This document shows, piece after piece, positions 1 to 14,859 of a DNA stretch of 64,000 nucleotides. The position numbers and the translations under genes were made by a program. The notes beneath the pieces are model-generated. The model saw only the letters and a list, made by a program, of their open reading frames with translations. It had not been told where the DNA came from and did no database searches. Numbering within the stretch: position 1 is the stretch's first letter; every line of letters begins with the position of its first letter. The stretch is from contig CM052357.1 in the NCBI GenBank assembly GCA_028551475.1, positions 22,610,451-22,674,450 on the forward strand. Direction: 5' to 3'. This stretch comes from Casuarina equisetifolia. Its lineage: Eukaryota > Streptophyta > Magnoliopsida > Fagales > Casuarinaceae.

Positions 1-752
1 TAGATGTTAGTAGTTCTTCGTATTTTTTGTTGCAAGTTCATAAATCTTTGTCATCCGTATGACAATTGCAAGTGTGTGAAGTTTGGCAATCAATACATTT
101 GCCTTGACATGTTACTTTAGAGCGTAAACAAATCCTTCAATTTGTTATTCCTCTATCAACTCTCCTACTTTTAAGAGATGTGATGTATATTGCGCTTGAA
201 GTCATTGACCTTGCCCATTTGCCTCAATTGAGTAAGTTCTCCTTACCCACTTTGGTACTTTGTGGGGTCGTATTAAGTTGTGAGTTCTTAAGTGAGCTAT
301 TACCAAGTGATTGTTCCAGCTGCATGTTTTATTTTTTTTGAAAAGTTGATACCATAATTGCACCTCCCTTTCCAGTTTCCATGCAGTAATGGGCACCCTA
401 TCTTCGTTTGTTGTTTGGTGGAACTTAAAATATTACTATGCTTGGCATACCCACTCCATGAGATCTTCATCTCCACTATAATGTGAGAAGTCAAGGTGCA
501 TGTACCTCACATGATTTTTGGTTGGAGGTGCTTTGTTTGTGTTGTTGCTGTTGAAGACAGTTTTCCCTTCTGACTTTAGGCATGAACTTTCTCCTTTCTC
601 ATTATGGGAACTAGTCCCACTTTCTTCCATCTTTTGCAGCATTGTGTTGAGCATTTGCTGCATGGTTTCAGTGCACTAGTTAAACCTTCTCTCCATTTCC
701 GGTTCCAACTGATCCATCCTAGAGTTAGCCATGCTTGGCTTTGGTACCAAAT
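1..752 (-). mobile_element. Decayed Ty3/gypsy gag with degenerate primer-binding site
   Basis: On the minus strand a gag-like reading frame starts with ATG at 732, is broken by an in-frame TAG about 18 codons later, and resumes with a Gln/Met-rich segment leading to the stretch DFSHYSGDEDLMEWVCQA (about 436-490). This resembles the start of the retrotransposon Gag domain, which typically reads D-F/P-x-F-x-G-x-x-P-x-x-W. Further frames carry pieces like QLWYQLFKK and GELTQLRQMGKV, also typical of gypsy Gag, but stops and frameshifts separate them. Just upstream on the minus strand (about 737-752) is a sequence like the usual TGGTATCAGAGC primer-binding site with several changes. The other LTR border is not resolved. 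This is a dead remnant, cut at the window edge. Confidence 0.65.
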
Positions 753-2960
753 TGGTATAGGCTGATACTTAGGAACATGTTTGGGGTCGAGAAGGGGATT
801 GTTCTTGGAAGAATAGCTCAGAATATTTCATTTTTTTTTAAGCTATGTTTACAATGAGGCTAAGGGTTTCTTCGAAGGGAGTTGGCCTTTTGAGTAACAA
901 GAGATTAGCTAATGCTTGCCTTTCATTACTGATTTCTCACTCTTTATAATGAGTGAAGCTTACAGTTAAAAGATAGAAACCTTCTAACACATGGTAGAGT
1001 GCCCATAAGTGGTTTACTCTTACCCATTAACCTACATCACGTCTCTTTCTTATGCCTCTGCACTAAGACAAAAACCTGAGACACCTCTCCATATGTTGCT
1101 AGGAGTTACCAAGAGTGACATATGTTCACTTACAAAAGTTAGATCTTTTCCATACGTCAAGCATGCAGTTTCAGGTTGTGAACATGGCTACTTAGATCTT
1201 TACTTACAAAGTTAGATCTTTAGCACACATCAAGCATGTGGTCCCATGTTGTGGACGTGGCTACGGGTTGAGCAACTTGTACTAGGTGCGAGCGAGGAAC
1301 AAGGTTGGTTTAAGGCCATTGCCATTAAGATTGTTAGGAGGAGTTGGTATAAGACTACCTCCTTGGGAAAACTCAAAGTTTGGCCCATGGCTTGGCAAAC
1401 AAAGGGTGAGATAGACTTGAAAAAGAAAGCCCCCTCGAGTGCTTGTAAGTGGGCAGATAGGGCAATTAAGCGCAAGGAGATAAGGGCACTTCTGTTTTGA
1501 TGCTTAGCAACTAGGAAAGCCACGTGAATGGAAGGTCAAGCGGTCAATCTCGAGCACAATCAGAATATCCATTATGAGTTTGTATGATGAGGCAACTACC
1601 TCTGACCTTATATTCTTTTATTGTGTTTCTCCATATATAATAACAGACTTTATTATACTTCCTCTAATCATTTTTTGAGTTCTTGTGAGAGTGAGGAAGG
1701 CTTGTCCTATCTCAAACAAGCTAGGAACTAATAAACTATCATTTAAGCGAGTTGTGATAGGTGAAATGCCCTTCCACCTCCGATTATGTGCAAATCGGTA
1801 GCCAATAGGCTAAAGGGAAAGTAGTAAAAAGGCCGAAACCTTTTTGCCTAGTTTCTCCTTCCCATCACAAGAAATATTGCCTCGCCAAAAGAAGGGGTTA
1901 TACTAAATCTAGTGTCACACAAAAGAGGTGGAGCAATGACATGGTGAAACACAAGCAGATGCCACAGCTAGTGTCGGAAGCAACAACCAGGCAACTGGTG
2001 AAGGAGAAATTACGCGATGGAGAGAGACTGAAATGTCTTGAAGGCAATTCCAACAATAGGGAGTTGAATAGACCCCCACACATGGCCCATCGTGCAAGGC
2101 CACTGCCCGATCTGTCCAGTGCACTGGTCATCAAAGGGTTCTTCTTCCACTGGGGGTGCTATTGCAGTGTCTCTATTGTGCATCTGACGAGCAGAGTTGA
2201 GGGAGTAAGATAGGTTGTTGCTTTTAAGCAACATAAACAAATATCCCTTATCAAAATAATATTAATTTTTTATTATTAAGACTTGCTTTTAAGGGCTGAT
2301 GTATGGAGATAAATCTCTGAGGACAATGTTTTTTCTAATGGGGATGGAATGTTATGGCCTTAAATTTAGGCCCTTTTGGTGTACTTGGCAAATTGCCTTA
2401 CCAACTCGCCATATTCTAGCCCATGCCCATTTAGTGTTGTCTGTTATATTCCACAAAAGACTCTCGAATGAGCCGAAGCTGGGTACGCCGGTTATGCATG
2501 AAAGCTTCGACCATTACCAAGGACCTCAAAGTCCCATGGAATGTACAATGTCAAGAGTAGCCGCCCGAGACTGGTCAACTGTCTGTGCCGGCTCGGCTGT
2601 CGTTCTTATCGTTTCTCTCAGCAGTTCGACTTTAATTGTTTGTTTCTCTCGCTCTTTGTATCTTCTGCGCGGACGATTTCCGATCACCTACTACAATAAT
2701 TAATCTTATTCTCTACCTCTAGCGGAATTGAACTTTATTCAAGTACCGTGAAAAGAGAGAGCTCACGGGCCAACTCCAATGAAAAAGAAAACCCAGAAAC
2801 AAGACTGCAGCCATCCAACTGTGAAGCAGATCCCAGCTACTGATCCAAGAAAGGGCCGATCAATCTGCAAAATCGTCGATTCCTCAACAATCGTTTTAAC
2901 GACCACCTCAAGGGAATTTCTTGCATCTATAATGTAATCAGTCCATAACTTTAGTGTTGA
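753..2960. other. Intergenic region, probably part of the gypsy remnant plus unassigned sequence
   Basis: No gene is supported here. The part next to 753 may be the LTR belonging to the gag remnant, because the presumed LTR terminus (TGGTATAGG on the plus strand) abuts the degenerate primer-binding site. The second LTR border and a target duplication could not be found by eye. Short open frames at 2299-2703 and 1230-1523 have no recognisable protein features. Confidence 0.4.
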
Positions 2961-3213
2961 AGCAACTTAATAACAAATCAATATAAAAGAGTGATGCTTA
3001 CATTCTATTTTACATAAGCATAACAACACACAATGCGACAACTCATACTTCAGCAAAAGATAAAACGGAATAAAAGGAGGCCTAACATTTGTGATAAGAA
3101 GACATGTGAGAAATACAAGATAGAAGATAGTTTGCACAACTTTGTTGACCGCCGACGTCATTCAAACAAGCCATCAAACAAACTCGGGAGCAACCCACCA
3201 GGAACCCATGGAG

Positions 3214-6200
3214 TTAATCCGCGGTCCAGCTCTGCTCCACAATTTCCCTCACTCTGCGGTTGTACTCCCGCTTGTTCTCGCTAAACATCCGAGCCGCTTC
3301 TGAATTTGCAGGAGAGTTGGGGTTGGGGTCACACAGCAGCGACTGCAATAAAATAAGTCTTTTAGAATTCTATCGAGTACCTGGTGCTCAATAACTTGAA
3401 CATTATTCTACCTAGATGCATCGCCAGCAACTTCATTAAAATTACTTCTAATGATCAGTTAAATACTTCAAAAAGAACTAAAAAATCTTTCCCAGATGTA
3501 GTAGTAAAGTGATGGCACCAATAAGGTTGAAATACTGACATAGGATAACGGGAAAGTCATATCCACTGTGAATGGCACCTAAGACTTAGTATCTGCATCT
3601 GTCAATGCTCGGCTTGCAGCACAAGATAAGGGTACGAGCAGTGCTATATATCCGACTATTCCACAATCATACATTCTCTTAATCTATTAATAACCAAGTA
3701 TGTACGGGGAAAAGGAGCGCCAAAGGAACTCCACTTATCTCACATTACATATTGGCTTACTCATACATCTGAACAGTTATTTGTTGCCTCATCGAATAGT
3801 ATGGATTTCAATGATTTTCTTTTCCCTTCAAGGTTAATCTTAATTAAAGTTTTAAACGGAAATCCTGAATGATGTGGCCACCAATGTTTAACATGAAACC
3901 AGCTAAGAATTTTTTGCTAAAGAATACAATAAAAAGGCAATAACGTCATTGAAATTGCTATATGATCTTCAATATTTTGGAGCTGTTCAAGGACATCATG
4001 ATTTGCCATACATATAAAGTTCAGGCCCAGATGCACGCCAGTGTAAAGGATTAAAGTAGGGGTTCCATTTCTAGTTCACCTCATCTAAGAATGGAACTGT
4101 GTTGCATAACTGTAACCTTGGTCACAGTAGGATAATCTGCTTTTTTTATAGACACTATCAATGACATGAGAGACAAATATAAAGCAATGCATAAAAGTCA
4201 ACGAAAGCTACACCTGTGCCAACAAAGAGCACAGTATCTGTGAAAAAGATGACAACTGTTGGTAGCATGAAAGCAACTCATTTAAAAAGGCTCAACAATG
4301 CAATACAACAGTTCGGTCATGAAACAAGGAAGAAAACACCTGGTTAATTAAAAAATATGCCAGGTACAGGAACTGGAGCTGGTATGATATACTTATTTGT
4401 GATGCCAACATCTGGAAACTGTACTGAAGTTGCAAAAGAAGCAAAGATAGAATCTATTTCACGTGAATCATCCTCAAAATCTTTCATATTTTGCTACTTG
4501 GAAAAAATTATATGCTATTCACGTTGCCAGCAACTGCAACTGATATCAATCAAGGACCCAATCAATTCTGTGCAGCAAGGTACCAATACTCGGTCATGCT
4601 AAAGGTGGCTCCTAGGAGAGGTTTTTCAACATTAAAAACTATATCAGAGAATTTATATGTTGACTAGCATAAAACAGGCAGGTCTGGCTTATAGAAATCA
4701 ACTAGCAAAATACATCATCTGTACCAAACACAATATCAAGCATCAACTTACATATGCAACAAAAGCATCTGCCTATTTTATTCATACAAGACAGTCAGCA
4801 ACACTACAAAGGAAATAATACCAAAGTATGCTGTACCTGGATAGACGTAAGTATAGCTGCCACATCATATATTGGACTCCATTGATTTTGTAAAATATCA
4901 AGACAAATACTTCCATCGGCGTAAACTGACCAAACACAAGTAAAGAATTAATTTTGGGCGCCATTGTTGGTTAAGATTCAATATATAAGATAGTGTCATC
5001 CAACTTACTATTTGGGTGAAACATTCGAGAAACAAATCGGACTGTTGGTGGTTTGTTTGGATAATCCTCTGTGAACTGCAGAGTCAACTTGAACGTCCCT
5101 GAATAACTCAAATAAAAATTCCCTTATGTAGACTTAGCTGTTAAGATCATGTTAGGAGAAATAAGCATAGCCTCCTGCAGATATGACTGGGAGAAAGGAT
5201 GGCAAGTAGGAAGAAGAAACTCAACCTAACACAACTGAGACATGTAACCAAGCACGTCACTAGTGCACAAGCACATACAGAGATGCACCTTTGAAAAGCA
5301 CAAACACATGCAAGTGCACCACACATACACCCAGGTATATACAATCCCTCCCCCCAAAATGTAGGAAAAGGGAAAAATAAAAAAAGAAGAAGATCCAATC
5401 AGCAAAGTGTCTTCCTCCACAAGAGTTCATAAGGAGAATCTCAAATAGTTAAGTATAGAATGAAAGAGTGGCTGTCCTAAATTTATCTAAACTCGATCAA
5501 TCTGGCCGAGAAGACGTATTGGATTAATATCATATTTTATTTTACCACTACCCATTGTGCAAATCCAACCTCCGGTATCAAATTCTAAGGAAATGGTACA
5601 ACATTACAAGACTACTCATACAATAATGAAGCATTTATAGTGTTCATATCACCATGATGCTACATAATTATGAACCTAAGCACCTCCAGAAACAGAAAGA
5701 GCAGCACTTACATTCTTATTTTCAAACAGCAAGATAATTAAGTAAATGAATATCTCCAAAAGAATCAGCACTAAAAGCCAATGAATACAATTAATGTATG
5801 CAAATCACAGTCACAGTTATGCTTTCTGTAAAAAATGAAATGAACATCAGAAAAAACTGTTCTCACAAAGCATTACCAGAACGAATATCATTTGTCTCAA
5901 AAGCATTAAAGAGGAAACACAAACATATACAACTCACTCCTGGATAACACAAGTTGTTTACATAGAAAGGAACTTAAATTCTCAAATGCATAAAATTTTG
6001 GTTTTATAATATGGACTGTAGTTCAAACAAGCATATTAAGAACATAAACTAGAGAAATTATAATGAACACTTTTATCTTCAAATACAACAAGAGTAAATA
6101 GATTTGCATCCACATTTCTGTTGGATATTGAAGCAAGCAGAACATGCATCAAAGAACCCATTTGACACATTCATACTGACTTCATTTGAATGTATGATTC

Positions 6201-6507
6201 AGTGCAAGTGTTGACTCACCTCCATCCCACGGAGTATCATCGGGACTGCAATCCAAACCAGACAAGAAACCAGAAATTGCTTATCCAACCGTACTTAAAC
6301 ATACTTGAAAAATACAAAGAAATAGTTAAGCAGCAAAGAAAACCACAAGAACGGATATTCAAGTACTTTCTCCCCAGCTTACCCAAAAATAACCGCATTC
6401 CAGAGCATTATATTGTTGTCTTGGGGTGCCCCGCTGATTCCTGCAGGAGGATCTTGTTGCAACCTCTTAAAATCTCTCATCAACCTCTTCCTAGCGGGTG
6501 TCGACAT
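3214..6507 (-). CDS. UBC2: RAD6-type ubiquitin-conjugating enzyme E2
   Basis: Class I E2 that accepts ubiquitin on a cysteine and passes it to targets. Plant RAD6 homologues (UBC1/UBC2) work with HUB-type ligases on histone H2B and in post-replication repair. Coding exons (minus): 6383-6507, 6220-6245, 5009-5098, 4837-4925 and 3214-3342. Together they give 459 bp, 152 residues, exactly the family length. Visible features are the N-terminus [19 protein letters not shown], the HPN motif, the active-site Cys88 in GSICLDIL, and the C-terminus ending WTAD. All splice sites are GT-AG and phases agree. A 5'-UTR intron runs about 6526-7128, and the leader extends into a CT repeat near 7293-7335. A telo-box (TTAGGGTTT on plus, 6974-6982) lies inside the UTR intron. 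Start and product are secure. Whether the nearest Arabidopsis copy is UBC1 or UBC2 is not. Confidence 0.96.
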
Positions 6508-6525
6508 TGTCACCAGCTATTGATC

Positions 6526-7128
6526 CTGCCAATCACCAACAGCAAAAGAACAATAAGCCATAAATATACAAAGTTGACGGTCATTTTTGGGAATCAATAA
6601 CACTTTTTTCATCTTCAGGAGTCAATAACAAGAAGACCATAAACAAACCATCATGCGCATGATTATGACATTAGCACAACAAGACAACCCAATTTGCGTG
6701 GAACACCAATGACCAGATGTGTCCAAATTAGTGTAAAGAAGCCAGAAGTGATACCGCAAGCACAATTATATAACAAGATTGGCCGTACTTGTCGCACACA
6801 CAAGGAACATAAACTACGAACACCAGTACAGGAAATTTAGAACATCTGCTTCAATTCAGGAAATTTGTCCACGAGAGTACTAGAACTTCTTTAGTTGCAA
6901 CACGAAATCCAAAAACCCAAACTCTAATCCGTAATTGCCCCTCGGATTTCCAACAAATGAAAGGTCCACAAGGTTAGGGTTTAGACAAATAAAAAAAGAA
7001 CGGAATTCAGATCCTTTTTCTCCCAATCATCCAGCACACCAACCAAATGGATGAGAATTACACTAAATAAGACAAGAACCCCCTGAAAAGAGCAGAAAAA
7101 TCAGATAGTTTTGTGAAGTCGGTCTCAC
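6526..7128 (-). other. 5'-UTR intron of the RAD6-like gene
   Basis: On the minus strand a good donor (CCTG/GTGAGACC at 7128) and acceptor (TTGGCAG/GATC at 6526) bracket 603 bases located 18 bases before the ATG. Leader introns are common in plant ubiquitin-pathway genes and often raise expression. The splice is inferred from the site sequences only. Confidence 0.6.
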
Positions 7129-7288
7129 CAGGAAGTCGATGCAGAGAGAACACCGAGTCTCCAAAAGCCCCGGTATCAGAGAGTAAGGGTGTCGACTCGG
7201 CTTCGCTCGCTTACGCAAGAGAAGAGCATGCAGTGCAGTGAAACCCCAATCAGATCGAAGCCATGGATTCGGACAGAGAGAATCTAAG

Positions 7289-7292
<4 letters not shown>

Positions 7293-7335
<43 letters not shown>
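7293..7335 (-). repeat. (AG)n microsatellite in the RAD6-like gene leader
   Basis: About 21 uninterrupted AG units, read as CT on the transcript strand. It lies roughly 165 bases upstream of the 5'-UTR intron donor. CT-rich tracts are frequent in plant core promoters and leaders, so it is probably near the transcription start. Confidence 0.9.
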
Positions 7336-7338
<3 letters not shown>

Positions 7339-7339
7339 G

Positions 7340-8135
7340 AGAGAGGGAATTCGACATAAATGGAATGAGACGTGGCTGGGTTATTCGGTCTAGTCAGCTC
7401 GTCCCCACCAGGCCACTGGCCGGCTCAGAAAGCCCACCCTGGTCATGCCTAGGTGCGCTTCACCACAAATACGTCGGCGCCGTATCCCTCCGCAGCAATT
7501 ATCGGCCCACATTTTACGCCATATGGAGTGGGACAATTGTTATATAAATATATATATTTCAAATTTTAATCTAAAAACAACCTGTCCAAGCATTTGGTCT
7601 TGTATGCTTTTGCGTCGTTGTCTTGTTGTTTATTGATGATTGATGGGAGGATCTCACTTGGACTGGGCTATTAAAATATTCATATTTATTTATTGATTAT
7701 AACATGTTTATTTATAAATAAATTCTTTATTTCCTTATAAATGAGTTTTAATGAAAAAACGAAAGAGTTCCAATTCTTTGGAGCTTTTTCCTTTTCGGTT
7801 GATCTCAATTAATTTATCTATTTTTATAAATTATTATGTATTATATATATAATTACTAATAAAAATAATTTAATTAGTTATTGATTAATTAATTTAAAAA
7901 ATAAATTTAAAATTTTCTTAAGTTATTATAATTTTAAACTTATTGTAATTGATATGCTTAATTTATATTGTTAAAATGTTAATATATTAATAGAGAAAAC
8001 TCTAATTTAAACAATGTATGTCTTGGAATAATCCACACCATAACATACTCTTTCACCACAACAAATGAATATTAGCTATTATTGATGCCAAACAATGACC
8101 ATATAAGGCCACCAAAAGAAAAAGTTAGAATAAAT
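7340..8135. other. AT-rich intergenic spacer
   Basis: Very AT-rich sequence between the RAD6-like promoter and the solo LTR. No coding potential, RNA gene or repeat could be supported. Confidence 0.5.
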
Positions 8136-10183
8136 ATTGGTGTTGGAATATATTTTAATAATATTAGAATATAAACATTTTGATGATGAGAAAAATGAGA
8201 ATTATAATATAGAAATATTATAATCATTTTGTTGGAATATATTAAAAATTAAATAAAATTATAATATGAAAATATTATAATTAATATTTAATTATTTATG
8301 GGTTTCATAAAAAAAATAATGTTTAAATTATATGCAAGAAATTGGGTTAGAATGAGCCCAGTCCACAAGTCTGACCCAATCTAGATTATGAAACCCAGTT
8401 TATAATGTGTGACCTAGTCTAGAGAGATGTGACCAATCTAGAGTGCGACCCAAGCCTAGAGCGCAACCCACAACTAACTTAAGCGCTGTGACCTAGAACT
8501 TGACCCGTGATGACACTATGACTTTGTTAGTAAATTTGGCCACCCATTTCAACTCTGATCAAGGTGCAAAACATCTCGTTGGAAAGCTATTGAAGAGAAG
8601 AATATTTTTGTGAAGAAAAATTGAAAACCCACTGCTCAAAAAGGATTAATTTGAAGAAATTGTGGAGTTATTTGAGTTCTAGTCCTAATTATTTAAAAGT
8701 GAAATCGAAAGCAAATTAAAGGGTTTCTGAAGACGATTTCAAAGGATTTTTGTAAGGAAGAAGATGCTCTATAAATCTATGAAGAACCTATGAAGAATTG
8801 ATTCAAAGTTTGAGAGAATTGAAGAAAATTTGAGTGAAACTCGAATTTTGCTTCACAAAACCCGAATTACAAAACTTTAAGTTGAAACCAAAATTGTGCC
8901 GTTTTGGATGGAATTTTGAATTAAATGAAGGTAGAACCACATCCTTGATATTTTGTCTCTTTCAAGCTTGAAAATGGATAAAGAAGAGGGTGTTAAAATC
9001 CTAAACCTGCTAGATGATGGGAGGAGAAGGTGGCCAGAAATTTCAGAAGTTAGGGAAGAACAGCGAAGAACAAAACCTAATTTGCTTCAACGTGAATTTT
9101 TTCAATTCGATTGATAATATGAACAACAATTACAATACATGGACGAAATCAATAAATTAAATCAGGAAAGAAATCAATTACATTGATTTACAAATCAAAT
9201 AAGGAAAGAATTGCCGAGGAAGGAGGATTTGCAGCGGCTAGGGTTACGCAGAGATGTTGGGGACGAACCGGGTCGTCTCACAAGGGAGAGTGGATCCTGG
9301 AGTGGGTCACGAGTCACTGTTGGGTTGTGTCTGTTGACATGGTGCTGATGTGGCAGACACATGTCGCACACATGCTGGTGGAGAGGATGCACTCTGCTTG
9401 TCTAACAAAGGGAAATGAAGAACTCCAATGGGAAGAAGACTTGATGGTGCTTAGAAGTGTTAGAACAACTCTTTGAAGTGAGAGGTTAGCTATTATGAAG
9501 TTATTTAAGTGAGTTTATTTTCACCATTGCAAAGGGGTCTGAAAATAAGAAGCAAAAAAAGCAATATGTGAAGCATCTCATACCATTCATTCTAGCTCAT
9601 CCAAACTTATGATTTTGATCTTCTTTGGGTGACAAACTTCTAAGCTCATTACTTACTTATTAAATAATCAATTTGTACTTCATTATACTTTATTGTTGAA
9701 GTTGATTTTCTGAAAGTAGACTCTGCTAGGGTTTGAACGAATTTAGGACTGTTGTCTATATTACTCTGTATTAGGTCTCTAGCAGTTGTTTGAAACTTCT
9801 GAATTTGTATTGCATATTTTACAGAAACTTAGTTTGAAATTTGTAAACAATTGTATTGTAATCCTTGGTGTAAGGATTGTTTGACTCCTTGAAGAGAAGT
9901 TGGAAAGTGTAGGAAAAAGTTTCTTTTAGCTTTGTAATAAAGTGAACTTTAACCGATTGTGTTGAAGGAGAAGAGAATAGAAGTAAGTGAGAAAGGCTAA
10001 ATCATCGTGTAAATTGGTGTCTCATCTTTCTTGTGTTTTATTAGCTTACTAGATTAAGTTTTATATCTTTGAATGCTATATTTGATTGCACAAAAAGTAA
10101 TTGAGCACAAAAATAGAAGTGATTTTTTACAAGAGAAACCTAATTCACTCTCCTCTTAGGTTGCTATAAGATCTAACAATTGG
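8136..10183. mobile_element. Solo LTR (Ty1/copia-like) with 5-bp target duplication
   Basis: The segment 8141-10178 (2038 bp) starts TGTTGG and ends CTAACA, an imperfect TG...CA terminal inverted repeat. It is flanked by identical 5-base repeats ATTGG at 8136-8140 and 10179-10183, as expected for a target site duplication. There is no coding sequence for gag or pol inside, and the right end (CTCTCCTCTTAGGTTGCTATAAG then ATCTAACA) has the look of a copia LTR 3' end. The simplest reading is a solo LTR left by recombination between the two LTRs of a full element. Orientation is guessed as plus from that end. A 97-residue open frame at 9183-9476 lies within it and looks like chance. Confidence 0.75.
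8141..8310. repeat. About 89-bp duplication at the 5' end of the solo LTR
   Basis: The LTR terminus TGTTGGAATATATT occurs at 8141 and again at 8230. Both copies are followed by an ATTATAATATxxAAATATTATAAT stretch, so the first about 89 bases appear tandemly duplicated with divergence. Confidence 0.65.
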
Positions 10184-11094
10184 TCAAGAAAAAAAATAAA
10201 TTCTAAAACTATGTTAAGATATTAAACTTTAAATGTTTTAAGCTTAATTCAAAAGCTAAATTAAAGTTATGATGAAACTTTTTTAATTTAAACAAATTAT
10301 CGGAGACTTATCTTGATAATTTGGACAATTCATATAGTTAAACATATATGTTGGTAAAGCATATCTTCCTTGCATGTCTTGCATTAAGAAGAAAATTAAA
10401 ATAAAACAATAAGAAAAACTCAGAAAAGGCCAATGAAGAGAATAAAGCTCAAATCATTTTCTGGGGCCAAACAGACCCGTAAAGTTTTCCACTTGCAGGT
10501 CAACTAGTCATTCCCCACAACCACCAAAAACAAAGCAAAATATATTTCCAAACCATGGGTCCCGGCTCCATGCCAGGGACTCCGTCAAACTTCGCCGGGA
10601 CATTTGAAGTATGACAGTGATCGACCCCGGCGGGCCTGTAAGATACGAAACCTACAAAACTATATTCTCAAAACGTTACTCAGTGACAAGAAAAGCAACT
10701 CGGCGTAATCCATTTCCGATGACGGGAGAGCTTCGTCGTTTCACAGTCATGCGGTCCCCATACGTTGATAGCTCAAGTAAACTCTTTCGATTGGCGTGCA
10801 GGATATTATATTTCCATGGCGACATCGGCATAGGAAAACCATGAAAGCTGTGGTGTTTCGCATTTAAACAAAGGAAAATACAGTTCCGCACGTAATTGCA
10901 ACGAGCTAAGAGTAAATATATGTTCAGTCAAACAAAAGAGTTCTTTATCTACGCTTACGGGTGCTTCATCTGAGATATTTTCAGGCCGACTATCTGCAAC
11001 TTGAATTGCTTGACGTCACCATCTTCACGCGCAAATTTCTTCTCATTCAACACAGCGGCCAATCAGGACAGAGTAAAGAACGTTCTAATGGGAG
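10184..11094. other. Intergenic spacer and 3' flank of the WRKY gene
   Basis: No gene seen. The part from about 10850 to 11094 is the likely 3'-UTR of the minus-strand WRKY gene. Confidence 0.5.
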
Positions 11095-14198
<3,104 letters not shown>

Positions 14199-14254
14199 TG
14201 CTCTTTCTCCCTGTTTTCTTCGTTCTAACCTTTGTGGGTCTCGTTTTGCTCCTC

Positions 14255-14265
14255 CTCTTTTATAG
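14255..14265 (-). promoter_or_regulatory. TATA box of the WRKY gene
   Basis: CTATAAAAGAG on the minus strand, about 60 bases before the chosen ATG. This implies a leader of only about 30 bases. Position is inferred from sequence only. Confidence 0.5.
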
Positions 14266-14278
14266 CCAGCGGAAGTAT

Positions 14279-14694
14279 TTGACTCCGTTTAGAAAGAAAA
14301 GGCAGGGGGTTCAGACCGAAAGCCTTACGTTACCCTCACACGCAGACGAAATGTCCAATTGCAGATAAAGAAACAGTCGATCTGGCATTAATTAAACACT
14401 AGAATAGAAGAATTCAACTTCAACGTCTGAGATAACATGTCAGAGAGAGAGAACCAGAAGGAGAGCTTCAAGCCGCAATGCTCGGACCCCACGTAATCTA
14501 CTACCACCGTTGAAGTTTCGTACATACAAAAGTCTCGACCGCTTTGGTGACTGGTCAAAGTTTCGCCACCGCCGTGCTACCTCCAGTGCCCGGAAGTTTT
14601 CCGTTGTCGGGTCAGATTAATCAGGTGGGGTATAGTTCCCTTAAGGAAAATCGAGGTCAAACGAAATTACCAAAAAAGGACACATTCAGGTCAA
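14279..14694. promoter_or_regulatory. Cluster of four W-boxes upstream of the WRKY gene
   Basis: TTGACT on plus at 14279-14284, and TTGACC on minus at 14553-14558, 14655-14660 and 14689-14694. All lie within about 500 bases upstream of the WRKY start codon. W-box clusters are the usual target of WRKY proteins and often indicate auto- or cross-regulation. Confidence 0.6.
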
Positions 14695-14859
14695 ACATGG
14701 CCCATGGGTTTCGGAATGCTTGCTCATTCGTCCATTTCACGCTTTCAACGCTGCTCAATCCCAAGCTTCATCTGGGAGCTACAATCCTGTGTGCCATTAC
14801 CTACCTCTCCCTCGGCATTGACTCAGTTGAATATTCACAAAACCTTATCTTGTCTTTTT

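Noticed and set aside
2299-2703. 134-residue open frame on plus strand
   Set aside because: No recognisable motif, no splice context, sits in probable repeat debris.
6190-6600. 136-residue plus-strand frame
   Set aside because: Antisense to the first two coding exons of the RAD6-like gene.
9183-9476. 97-residue open frame on plus strand
   Set aside because: Lies entirely inside the solo LTR and has no protein features.
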